A stretch of DNA of 64,000 nt from Stigonema ocellatum SAG 48.90 = DSM 106950. Lineage in GTDB: Bacteria; Cyanobacteriota; Cyanobacteriia; Cyanobacteriales; Nostocaceae. The first letter of the stretch is position 1; each line of letters begins with the position of its first letter. Shown piece by piece: positions 44,895-52,920 of the stretch. The DNA is taken from assembly GCA_016903675.1 (NCBI GenBank), contig JADQBA010000028.1, forward strand, positions 1 to 64,000. Reading direction: 5' to 3'. Both the position numbers and the translations under genes were made by a program. A model generated the notes under the pieces. That model ran no database searches. It saw only the letters and a list, made by a program, of their open reading frames with translations, and was not told the DNA's origin.

Positions 44895-45521
44895 CTACAG
44901 CAAATACAGCAAGCCGAAAAGGATAATCCAAATCACATCAACGAAGTGCCAGTAAATTTCGGCTGCTTCGATGCCAAAGTGCTTTTCGTTACTGTAGTGA
45001 CCCTTAACGCGCGATCGCCACAATACCGCAAGAATTGCCAAAACTCCAATAGTTACGTGCAGTCCGTGAAAGCCAGTTAAGACGTAAAATGCACTAGCAA
45101 ATAAATTGGTGGTCAGACCAAATTCTAAATGGGTGTATTCATAGACCTGTCCCACCAAGAACAGAATACCCATTGAGGCAGTAATAGCAAACCATAATTG
45201 CATCCCCCGCACATCGTTCTTTTTGATAGCGGTATCAGCATTGTGGATGACAAAACTGCTAGAAATCAGATTAATGGTGTTCACTCCGGGAAGCAATAAT
45301 TCCAGTTCTGGAGTTCCCTCAGGAGGCCAGACAGGTAATGTAGCACGGAAAGCCAAATAGGCTCCGAACAAACCTAAAAAAATCATCCCTTCAGCAACGA
45401 GGAACATCAGCAGCCCAAAAATCCGATGGTCTGGATGCTCTTCGTGATGACCTTCTGCTACAGTGGCAGCATGGTGATGATTAAGGGCACTCTTGGCGGG
45501 GTCAATGGTTTGACTTTGCAT
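44895..45521 (-). CDS. ctaE: Cytochrome c oxidase subunit III
   Basis: A 208-residue membrane subunit with five helices. FGLLMFLVAEGMIFLGLFGA then YLAFR opens the core. TGFHGLHVTIGVLAILAVLW and EIYWHFVDVIWIILFGLLYL are conserved family blocks. It stabilises subunit I of the respiratory oxidase. Last gene of ctaC-ctaD-ctaE, separated from ctaD by a short heptamer array. No truncation. Confidence 0.95.
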   Translation of the reverse strand: MQSQTIDPAKSALNHHHAATVAEGHHEEHPDHRIFGLLMFLVAEGMIFLGLFGAYLAFRATLPVWPPEGTPELELLLPGVNTINLISSSFVIHNADTAIKKNDVRGMQLWFAITASMGILFLVGQVYEYTHLEFGLTTNLFASAFYVLTGFHGLHVTIGVLAILAVLWRSRVKGHYSNEKHFGIEAAEIYWHFVDVIWIILFGLLYLL

Positions 45522-45524
45522 GTT

Positions 45525-45571
45525 GAATTATGAATTATGAATTATGAATTATGAATTATGAATTATGAATT
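45525..45571. repeat. (GAATTAT)n heptamer array between ctaD and ctaE
   Basis: Six perfect GAATTAT units (45525-45566) plus a partial one, in the 83-base gap. The flanking sequence ATTCATAATTCATCA continues the motif in inverse form. Confidence 0.92.
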
Positions 45572-45604
45572 TTTTAGCATTCATCATTCATAATTCATCA
45601 TTTT

Positions 45605-47344
45605 TTAGGGTTCTTTTTCTGCGACGATGGATGGATATGGTTCGTCAGGTTCGGCGCGTAACACTGAGTTTGTACCGGCAGACAAAACGGGATCTGGGTC
45701 AGATAGGGGTATACCCTGTCTAGTGTTTTCCATACCATAGTCATAGGGTCCAGTAGCCAGTACTGGGGGGCGATCAAAATTCTCGATCGCAGGTGGCGAG
45801 GTAGTCATCCACTCTAAGGTAAGTGCATTCCAGGGATTATTACCTGCTTTGGGCCCATACATCCAACTCCAAATCGCATTAACAATGAAGGGCAATGTTG
45901 AAACCGCCAGTATATAAGAACCGTAGGTGCAGATTTCGTTTATGGATGTGAACTTGGGATCATACTGTGCAATCCGGCGGTTCATGCCCATCATTCCCAG
46001 CTTGTGCATGGGCAAGAAGGTCATATTCATACCAATAAACGTCAAAGCACAGTGAACCTGACCCCAAAATTCGTTGAGCATCCGCCCTGTCATTTTCGGG
46101 AACCAGTGGTATATTGCTGCAAAAATGCCAAGAACACTACCACCAAAAAGAACATAGTGCAGGTGGGCTACCACAAAATAGGTGTCGTGAACGTGAATAT
46201 CAAAGGGCACAGCTGCCAACATCACGCCACTGATACCGCCTATGACAAAAATGCCAACAAAGCTCATGGCAAACAACATAGCACTGTTGAGGCGGATTTT
46301 GCCACCCCACATAGTTGCTAGCCAGCTAAAAATTTTAATCCCGGTGGGTACGGCGATGATCATGGTAGTGATCATGAAAAACATCCGCAACCAGCCGGGG
46401 ATACCGCTGGTAAACATGTGGTGCGCCCAGACGATCAGTCCTAGAAAGCTGATTGCCAAACTAGAGTAGGCGATCGCTTTATATCCAAAAATCGGTTTGC
46501 GGGAATGAACGGGGATCACCTCTGAAATTGCCCCAAAGAAGGGCAAAATCATGATATATACCGCTGGGTGGGAGTAGAACCAGAACATGTGCTGGTACAC
46601 AACTGGATCGCCACCGCCAGTGGGGTTAAAAAATGTCGTTCCGGCAATTAAGTCAAAAGCAAGCAGAATCAGACCTGCTGCTAGCACTGGTGTAGAAAGC
46701 AGAACAAGCGCCGAGGTTGCCAACATTGCCCAGCAGAACAAGGGCATTTGATGGAATCCCATACCCGGAGTACGCATCTTGATCAAAGTGACGAGGAAAT
46801 TGATCGCCCCCAGAATCGAAGACGTACCCAGCAGGAGTACACTCATAATCCAAATCCCCTCACCCACTTGACCTGTTACCAAGCTTAGGGGAGGGTAGGA
46901 AGTCCAACCAGCATCCGGTGCATCGCCCACCAGTAAACTACTAATCAGCAACAGCCCAGCAGGGGGAATCATCCAAAAAGCAACAGCATTCAAGCGGGGA
47001 AATGCCATATCCTTTGCCCCAATCATCAAGGGAATCAGGAAGTTAGCAAACCCCGCGCCTGCTGGCACAATCCACAAAAAAATCATGATTGTGGCGTGCA
47101 GCGTAAATAGACTGTTGTACAGTTCAGGGGTGACGAAATCTGATTCTGGAGTTCGCAGTTCTGTGCGAACTAAGTCAGCCATCACGCCACCAATACAGTA
47201 GAAGATGAATGTGGTGACTAGGTATTGAATCCCAATCACCTTATGATCGGTGTTAAAGCTAAAGTAGTCTCGCCAATTTCTGATCCCAGGCGCATCAATT
47301 CGGGCTGGAATATTGGCTGTCTCTTGAACTTGTGCTTGTGTCAT
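45605..47344 (-). CDS. ctaD: Cytochrome c oxidase subunit I
   Basis: A 579-residue catalytic subunit with 12 helices that reduces O2 to water at the heme a3-CuB site. FWFYSHPAVYIM (about 256-267) carries the CuB His-Tyr pair and has the YSHPxV form of A2-type oxidases in place of the GHPEV glutamate. HHMFTSG (about 307) gives two further CuB His. HVHDTYFVVAHLHYV (about 388-402) gives heme ligands. The C-terminal tail is acidic. Genes ctaC and ctaE flank it, so the aa3 operon is complete. Confidence 0.97.
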   Translation of the reverse strand: MTQAQVQETANIPARIDAPGIRNWRDYFSFNTDHKVIGIQYLVTTFIFYCIGGVMADLVRTELRTPESDFVTPELYNSLFTLHATIMIFLWIVPAGAGFANFLIPLMIGAKDMAFPRLNAVAFWMIPPAGLLLISSLLVGDAPDAGWTSYPPLSLVTGQVGEGIWIMSVLLLGTSSILGAINFLVTLIKMRTPGMGFHQMPLFCWAMLATSALVLLSTPVLAAGLILLAFDLIAGTTFFNPTGGGDPVVYQHMFWFYSHPAVYIMILPFFGAISEVIPVHSRKPIFGYKAIAYSSLAISFLGLIVWAHHMFTSGIPGWLRMFFMITTMIIAVPTGIKIFSWLATMWGGKIRLNSAMLFAMSFVGIFVIGGISGVMLAAVPFDIHVHDTYFVVAHLHYVLFGGSVLGIFAAIYHWFPKMTGRMLNEFWGQVHCALTFIGMNMTFLPMHKLGMMGMNRRIAQYDPKFTSINEICTYGSYILAVSTLPFIVNAIWSWMYGPKAGNNPWNALTLEWMTTSPPAIENFDRPPVLATGPYDYGMENTRQGIPLSDPDPVLSAGTNSVLRAEPDEPYPSIVAEKEP

Positions 47345-47355
47345 AAAAATTTGTT

Positions 47356-47411
47356 GTTAGGTGTTAGGTGTTAGGTGTTAGGTGTTAGGTGTTAGGTGTT
47401 AGGTGTTAGGT
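47356..47411. repeat. (GTTAGGT)n heptamer array between ctaC and ctaD
   Basis: Eight perfect GTTAGGT units, followed by a degenerate complementary ACTAACCAACC-type stretch (about 47428-47485) that could pair with it. It fills the gap between ctaC and ctaD. Confidence 0.93.
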
Positions 47412-47488
47412 GTTAGTTAGATTGCCTACTAACCACCAACGACTAACCATTAACTACTAACCATCAACCACCAACTACCAACCACTGA

Positions 47489-48571
47489 CTATTTGTGAAT
47501 TTGATGTACTATTTCTGGTTGAATTCCCATCTCGCTGGTGTAAGGAGAGAGAAATTCATCTGGAGATAGTGTGTGTGGATTCACAGCAACTGCTTGCTTT
47601 AAGTCTTCAGTGCTAGCAACTAGCTGTTCTTCTATCCATTTGTCAAATGCGGACTGTGTCTCTACAACAACTTGTGTTCTCATAGCACCATGATAGGGGC
47701 CACACAGTTCTGCACAAATAAGGGTATATTCACCCACTTTTGAGGGCGTAAAGTGAATCTCGCTTTGCCGACCTGGGATAACATCTTGCTTTAGGCGAAA
47801 CTCTGGCACCCAAAAGGCGTGGATGACATCGTTTGCGGTCATACTCATTTCTACCTCACGCCCGATGGGAACGTGTAGTTCACCAGAAGTAACACCAGTC
47901 TCAGGATAGGTAAAAATCCAGGCGTATTGCAAACCTGTGACGTTGACGACCACCGCTGGTGGTTTGCCTTGATTTTCTGGAGTTGACCCTAGGGTGGGGT
48001 CAGTAATGCCTAAACCAGGTGCATTCCGCCGTTGAGGAATTTGGTCAGCATTGCGAACTGCTGCTGTAGCTGAGTCTTGCATTGCCTCATCAGATTTTTG
48101 CTGATTGAGGTTGGGTTCTGTGCTGGTGGCGGTATCGCTCAAAGTGGCAGCGATGGCAGCCCCAGGCATTCTCATTGCTTGCGGCGCCATGGAAACTTCA
48201 TGGATGCTGTGGGGATCGAAGCCTCCCATGCTGTTGTACACGTCAAAGCTGTAAACTGAAAGACCAATGACGATAATAGCTGGTATCCCCGTCCAGAGAA
48301 TTTCTAGCGGTACATTGCCATGAACTGGTGGACCGTCTGCATTATCACCTGCACGCTGACGGTATCTAAAGGCAGAGTAAATGAGAGTACCTTCGACGAG
48401 TAGAAAGATACCAATGGAAACGGTCATCATTGTGTTGAACAGACCATCCACTAAGGTAGCTTCATCAGAGGCTGCTATTGGCAAAAGACCATGGTTTTGA
48501 CCGTACCATAGGCTGACTAGGGTCAGCAGGATGCCAATTAGTAATGTCCAGACGGAACTTGGAATTTTCAC
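47489..48571 (-). CDS. ctaC: Cytochrome c oxidase subunit II (CuA)
   Basis: A 360-residue subunit accepting electrons from cytochrome c6 or plastocyanin. Two N-terminal helices (about 8-28 and 43-68) anchor it. The CuA domain (about 215-320) has DVIHAFWVPEF and CAELCGPYHGAM, with both Cys, the His and the Met. A long polar insert (about 140-205; STEPNLNQQKSDEAMQDSA) between helix 2 and the CuA domain makes it longer than many homologues. First gene of the oxidase operon, divergent from ctaA across 295 bases that must hold both promoters. Confidence 0.96.
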   Translation of the reverse strand: MKIPSSVWTLLIGILLTLVSLWYGQNHGLLPIAASDEATLVDGLFNTMMTVSIGIFLLVEGTLIYSAFRYRQRAGDNADGPPVHGNVPLEILWTGIPAIIVIGLSVYSFDVYNSMGGFDPHSIHEVSMAPQAMRMPGAAIAATLSDTATSTEPNLNQQKSDEAMQDSATAAVRNADQIPQRRNAPGLGITDPTLGSTPENQGKPPAVVVNVTGLQYAWIFTYPETGVTSGELHVPIGREVEMSMTANDVIHAFWVPEFRLKQDVIPGRQSEIHFTPSKVGEYTLICAELCGPYHGAMRTQVVVETQSAFDKWIEEQLVASTEDLKQAVAVNPHTLSPDEFLSPYTSEMGIQPEIVHQIHK

Positions 48572-48866
48572 GGTTGATAACGTTAACGACTTTACTACTT
48601 TGGACAGATCTGCTTACTCACTTACTACAGTAGTGCAGCCTATAAGACATATGTTGGCAATGAGCGAAATTTTTATGATTTTTTTTGTTGAAAAATCCCT
48701 AAAGCTTCACGTTAAAAGTAGCTAGGTTGATTCACAGTATAGTGAGAGCCAGTCTACAACTTAGTCTTTACGCTAGGGTGGAGACGGGTCGGTACCCTCA
48801 TTCAATAAGGGCGAAAAGTCAACATCGGCGAAAGCCGCCAGTGGTAAACTTTGGTGGGGAATGTTC
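48572..48866. promoter_or_regulatory. Divergent promoter region between ctaC and ctaA
   Basis: The only space between the oxidase operon and the heme A synthesis genes, so both promoters should lie here. No specific operator is recognised. GGTGGGGA at 48853-48860 is a plausible ribosome site for ATG 48867. Confidence 0.5.
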
Positions 48867-49823
48867 ATGAGCGAATTTGTCCTAGAACAACAAGATGTAG
48901 AGGCGAAACGCCAGCAAAAGCCAACGGAACGAATTCGCCGCTTGGTGTGGAGAATGTGTTTAGCCACCTTGATTTTGATGGCAATAGGCAGTGCCACCCG
49001 CGTGATGAATGCTGGACTTGCTTGCCCAGATTGGCCTTTGTGCTATGGGGAATTGGTGCCAACCAAGCAAATGAATTTTCAGGTGTTCCTAGAGTGGTTT
49101 CACAGGTTGGATGCATCATTGATTGGTGTAAGCGCGATCGCACTGGTTGGATTATCCTGGTGGCATCGTCAAGCCTTACCCAAATGGGTTCCTTGGGCAT
49201 CCACATTTGCTCTATTTTTAATCGTCCTCCAAGGGGTTTTAGGTGGACTCACTGTCACCGAACTTTTGCGGTTTGATATCGTCACCGCCCACCTAGGAAT
49301 GGCGCTGCTGTTTTTCACTACCCTACTGATTATTGGCACAGCACTCATGCCTTATCAGGGAACAGGAACTGTTGGTAAGTTACCGAGTCTTGGTCTTACG
49401 GCATCTGTTTTGGTTTATTTGCAAAGTTTATTGGGTGCTTTAGTAGGGTCTCGCTGGGCGCTACACCAATGCTTTGGCATATCCCAACTTTGTACTGTGA
49501 TGTACAGCCATATCGTTGGCGTAGTACCGCCAACGGTGGCGACCTTGGCAGTAGTCATTGTCTCTTGGCGCACACCAGCACTCCATCCAGCTTTGCGGCG
49601 ACTCGCAAATATGGCTGGTGGGCTGTTAGTTGTACAAATCCTGTTAGGAGTTGCTACTTTCCGGTTACATCTTCAAGTTGAGCCACTTACTGTTTCTCAT
49701 CAAGCTGTTGGTGCCGCAATGCTTGGAACCTTGGTAGTATTCACAGTTTTAGCACTGCGCGACTGGGCTACTAACCGGGATGTCACTCCTGACTCTTCAT
49801 TCCTCAAAGTTATTGAAAAATAA
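48867..49823 (+). CDS. ctaA: Heme A synthase
   Basis: A 318-residue COX15/CtaA membrane enzyme that oxidises the C8 methyl of heme O to make heme A. Eight helices in two halves. GSATRVMNAGLACPDWPLCY (about 42-61) includes the conserved Cys pair region, FLEWFHRLDA gives a heme-ligand His, and a second pair of His lies in VTAHLGMA and later TVSHQAVGA. ATG 48867 is preferred over 48861 because the latter directly abuts the ribosome site. Followed after 15 bases by ctaB. Confidence 0.95.
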   Translation: MSEFVLEQQDVEAKRQQKPTERIRRLVWRMCLATLILMAIGSATRVMNAGLACPDWPLCYGELVPTKQMNFQVFLEWFHRLDASLIGVSAIALVGLSWWHRQALPKWVPWASTFALFLIVLQGVLGGLTVTELLRFDIVTAHLGMALLFFTTLLIIGTALMPYQGTGTVGKLPSLGLTASVLVYLQSLLGALVGSRWALHQCFGISQLCTVMYSHIVGVVPPTVATLAVVIVSWRTPALHPALRRLANMAGGLLVVQILLGVATFRLHLQVEPLTVSHQAVGAAMLGTLVVFTVLALRDWATNRDVTPDSSFLKVIEK

Positions 49824-49838
49824 GGAAAGAGTGCCAAA

Positions 49839-50795
49839 ATGATTGAGACTAATGTCTCTCGCCACCACGAAACATTTCTGCAAGTTATTCAAAGCTACTT
49901 CCAGCTGACAAAACCTCGGATTATTCCATTGTTATTGATTACCACGGCTGGAAGTATGTGGATTGCCGATTCGGGGCAAGTAGACCCATTACTGTTACTA
50001 GTCACTCTTACTGGTGGCACTTTGGCAGCTGCTAGCGCTCAGACGATTAATTGTGTCTATGACCGGGATATTGATTATGACATGGAGCGCACACGCCATC
50101 GTCCTTTGCCTTCGGGTAAAGTACAGTCCCGTGATGCACTGATTTTTGCCAGCGTTCTGGCTGTGATTTCTTTTACCCTACTGACTGTATTCGCCAACCT
50201 GCTAGCTGCCCTGCTAGCTATGTCTGGCATCGTCTTCTACGTGTTAGTTTATACTCATTGGTTAAAACGCCATAGCACGCAAAATATCGTCATTGGTGGC
50301 GCAGCAGGGGCTATTCCGGCATTGGTGGGTTGGGCTGCTGTCACTGGTACGTTAAGCTGGGCAGCATGGATTATCTTTGCCATCGTCTTTTTATGGACAC
50401 CACCCCATTTCTGGGCGCTAGCTTTGATGATTCAGGATGATTACGCAAAGGTAGGGATACCAATGCTACCAGTAGTTGCAGGGAGTAAGACAACAGTACA
50501 GCAAATTTGGCTCTACACCCTAGTGACAGTGGGAGCAACTCTGTTACTGGTTTATCCATTGCAGGTCAGTGGAGTTGTTTATGGGGCGATCGCTCTCTCT
50601 CTGGGAAGTGTCTTTATTTACAAAGCTTGGCAGTTGTTGCACAATCCAGACGATCGCAATGTCGCTAGGGGTTTGTTTCTTTACTCCATCTCCTACATGA
50701 TGTTGTTGTGTCTTGGCATGGTAATTGATAGCCTGCCTATCACGCATCATGTCATTGATGTTGTCGGGAATAAGCTACACGTACTCATTGGGTAA
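49839..50795 (+). CDS. ctaB: Protoheme IX farnesyltransferase (heme O synthase)
   Basis: A 318-residue UbiA-family prenyltransferase adding a farnesyl group to heme B. NCVYDRDIDYDMERTRHRPL (about 68-87) is the first Asp-rich prenyl-diphosphate motif. FLWTPPHFWALALMIQDDYA then KVGIPMLPV (about 182-210) is the second. Eight to nine helices. It works directly before CtaA in heme A formation for the neighbouring oxidase. A truncated MITE begins a few bases after its stop. Confidence 0.96.
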   Translation: MIETNVSRHHETFLQVIQSYFQLTKPRIIPLLLITTAGSMWIADSGQVDPLLLLVTLTGGTLAAASAQTINCVYDRDIDYDMERTRHRPLPSGKVQSRDALIFASVLAVISFTLLTVFANLLAALLAMSGIVFYVLVYTHWLKRHSTQNIVIGGAAGAIPALVGWAAVTGTLSWAAWIIFAIVFLWTPPHFWALALMIQDDYAKVGIPMLPVVAGSKTTVQQIWLYTLVTVGATLLLVYPLQVSGVVYGAIALSLGSVFIYKAWQLLHNPDDRNVARGLFLYSISYMMLLCLGMVIDSLPITHHVIDVVGNKLHVLIG

Positions 50796-50801
50796 CATTA
50801 A

Positions 50802-50975
50802 ATAACTCAGTATTTAATGGTTTTCTGACTGCGCCCCCATCCGCCTGGGACTTGAAGTCCCAGGCTTATAGCATAAGTCCTCTTTTAGAGGACTGAATGA
50901 GTTTTTAAAGCAATGTCAATTTTATGACTCCTTGTTTGGTTATTTGTGGTTTCTACTTAGAGGTGCAAGATATAA
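50802..50975. mobile_element. MITE family A, inverted copy lacking one end, beside an MBL gene fragment
   Basis: Inverse of 12863-13073, including AGTCCTCTTTTAGAGGACT and the AGGTGCAAGATATA end at 50961-50975. The outer roughly 40 bases next to ctaB are missing. Confidence 0.85.
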
Positions 50976-51078
50976 GCTACCAGGTCATGGACGGAGATAT
51001 CATGCTGATGCTGAAACCACGCCAGCAGATGCACAAGTGTATCGAGTCCATGGAATCAAGTGTAGTTCGTAGTGCGTA
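50976..51078 (+). pseudogene. Displaced 3' fragment of the ferredoxin-MBL gene
   Basis: GCTACCAGGTCATGGACGGA onward matches the 3' end of the gene at 60969-61856 (from about 61748) with a few substitutions and a 2-base deletion after GAAACCA that breaks the frame. The match continues past the stop into the CGTAATT repeats. The MITE directly abuts it. Confidence 0.88.
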
Positions 51079-51143
51079 ATTCGTAATTCGTAATTGTACC
51101 AATCGAGTAAAATGAAAGTTCAGTCGTTCCCGCGAGGTGTCCG

Positions 51144-51554
51144 ATGACTATCCTTGATCGCCGCCGTCAACTTCAACAACAGATTGCTCAACTTCCAGAT
51201 GACCAACTGACTCAGGTTGAGCAATATCTAGCATTTCTTGGTTTTCAGAAAACAGTTCCATCTCAATCAGAAGTGACCAAATCACCTTCCACAGGAGCTT
51301 CCATTCTGGCATCTTTAGAGCAAGCATACACTCCGCCCGATTCTCCTCTGGAGGATGAGACCCTAGCACAACCACCGGAAGATTTTGCCGCTAAGATCGC
51401 TGAAATAAAACAACGTGGCGATCGTTCTCAATCTGTGATCCAACGAGGTTCTACAGGTCAAGACTTGCTCAAATTTGCTGGTACTTGGCATGGAGACGAC
51501 CTAGAGGAGTGTCTAGCATTTCTTCATGCAACCCGCTCAAAAGCGAAGTTTTGA
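51144..51554 (+). CDS. Antitoxin-like protein upstream of VapC
   Basis: A 136-residue mostly helical protein. The N-terminus RRRQLQQQIAQLPDDQLTQV resembles the DNA-binding/leader helix of DUF2281-like antitoxins. The middle is Pro/Ser-rich and the C-terminus ends GDDLEECLAFLHATRSKAKF, likely the toxin-binding part. It precedes the PIN toxin by 11 bases on the same strand. Confidence 0.7.
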   Translation: MTILDRRRQLQQQIAQLPDDQLTQVEQYLAFLGFQKTVPSQSEVTKSPSTGASILASLEQAYTPPDSPLEDETLAQPPEDFAAKIAEIKQRGDRSQSVIQRGSTGQDLLKFAGTWHGDDLEECLAFLHATRSKAKF

Positions 51555-51565
51555 GCCAATAATTT

Positions 51566-52009
51566 ATGTATTTGTTGGATACCAATCACTGTAGTTATCT
51601 CATTAACAACAATCCTCAAGTTGTCGCAACTGCTCAAAGCTATGCTCAAGATCCTTTTGGGATTAGCATCATTAGCTATGGTGAGTTGCTTTACATGACG
51701 GAAAAATCAGAGCGTCGAGAGATGAACTTACAAGTGGTTCAAGCATTCTTGACAGAGATGGATATCTATCTGATCAACAAAGAAATAGCTGAGATATACA
51801 GTCAACTGAAGAACCGCATTTTTCGTCAATTTGCCCCAAAAGAAAAAAACAAACGCCGCAGTACCCGCATTCAGGATCTCGGTTTTGATGACAATGATCT
51901 ATGGATCGCTGCAACAGCAATTTATCATAATATTACTCTCGTCTCTGCTGACAGCGACTTCACTAAGATTCAGCAAGTTTACAGCTTTTCAGTGGAATCC
52001 TGGATTTAA
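51566..52009 (+). CDS. vapC: VapC-type PIN toxin
   Basis: A 147-residue PIN ribonuclease. MYLLDTNHCSYLINNNPQVV has the first Asp, GISIISYGELLYM the glutamate, and DLGFDDNDLWIAATAIYHNI followed by LVSADSDFTKI the remaining acidic residues. These are the four expected for VapC, so it looks active. It forms a pair with the preceding gene. Confidence 0.88.
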   Translation: MYLLDTNHCSYLINNNPQVVATAQSYAQDPFGISIISYGELLYMTEKSERREMNLQVVQAFLTEMDIYLINKEIAEIYSQLKNRIFRQFAPKEKNKRRSTRIQDLGFDDNDLWIAATAIYHNITLVSADSDFTKIQQVYSFSVESWI

Positions 52010-52920
52010 TTGCTTCACTCGCTATTGTCTCATTATTCCCCGTAAAGTCATTTCTGTGGTATTGTGGTGATTGGTCGCTCCAGAAAACTGAATTGACGCT
52101 AGAACCTGTATCTAGTAAGCCTGATACATTATTCGTAATTCGTAATTGATGGTTAGCGGTGTTAACAATTTTCCGGATAATTTTAAGCAAAGAGTGCTTA
52201 TTGACAAATTATTCATGACCTGAATTTCAGGTCGCAATTGAAATAGGTGACATGCCATCCAATACTGCTCGGTTAAGATAATTACTATCACGCAAAACCT
52301 CGTAGAGACGCGATAACCCTTGTCTCTACAACCAGAATTATCATCAAAAAAACCAAAACCCGAGTAGTATTGACATGCCATCGACTTAATCCTGATTTTT
52401 ATGAGATTTTGAACCAATACTTGGCGGTTAACGATAGTTGAGGTCCCAGAAACCCGGTAACTCCTGCGAAACCGGGTTTCTTATTTTCGGGTGATACGCC
52501 ATCGACTTAATCCTGATTTTTATGAGATTTTGAACCTTCTATAAGATTGTCAGCACCCTGAAAGAGAACTTATAGCAGTCCGTGCAGGAGATCGCAACAC
52601 CTCTCCCAAGTCCTCCAAGTCGTCCCTCTTGTTCGGAAATCTGCGGAGGATTGCTATATGCACAAATAAGTGCAGAGAGATTGGGGGTGGTTGTGCATAA
52701 GTCGGAAAAAACAAACTGAACAATTTATAGGCAGGGCTATTTCATTTGTTCTGGGATAGCCTGGTACAAATTCGAGCAAAAGCGAATCAGTTCAGGAGAC
52801 AAAATCTTAGTAACGGCTGATGCACCACCACAGAAGAAGGAGACTTGAAGACATTTTTGTGTTACTGCGCCACTAAATTCAACAGCTAACTAAAAAATTC
52901 ACTCTAGTAGGAGCTTTCAT
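52010..52920. other. Long intergenic region with two direct repeats
   Basis: No gene is supported in 911 bases. A 39-base direct repeat, beginning GCCATCGACTTAATCCTGAT, occurs at 52377-52415 and 52498-52536, with a CCCGGT...ACCGGG palindrome between. TTCGTAATTCGTAATT-type repeats lie near 52130. The dcuC promoter is presumably near the right end. Confidence 0.6.

Noticed and set aside
47356..47411. Telomere-like GTTAGGT repeats
   Set aside because: Eight units between two operon genes of a bacterial chromosome; an STRR heptamer array explains it.
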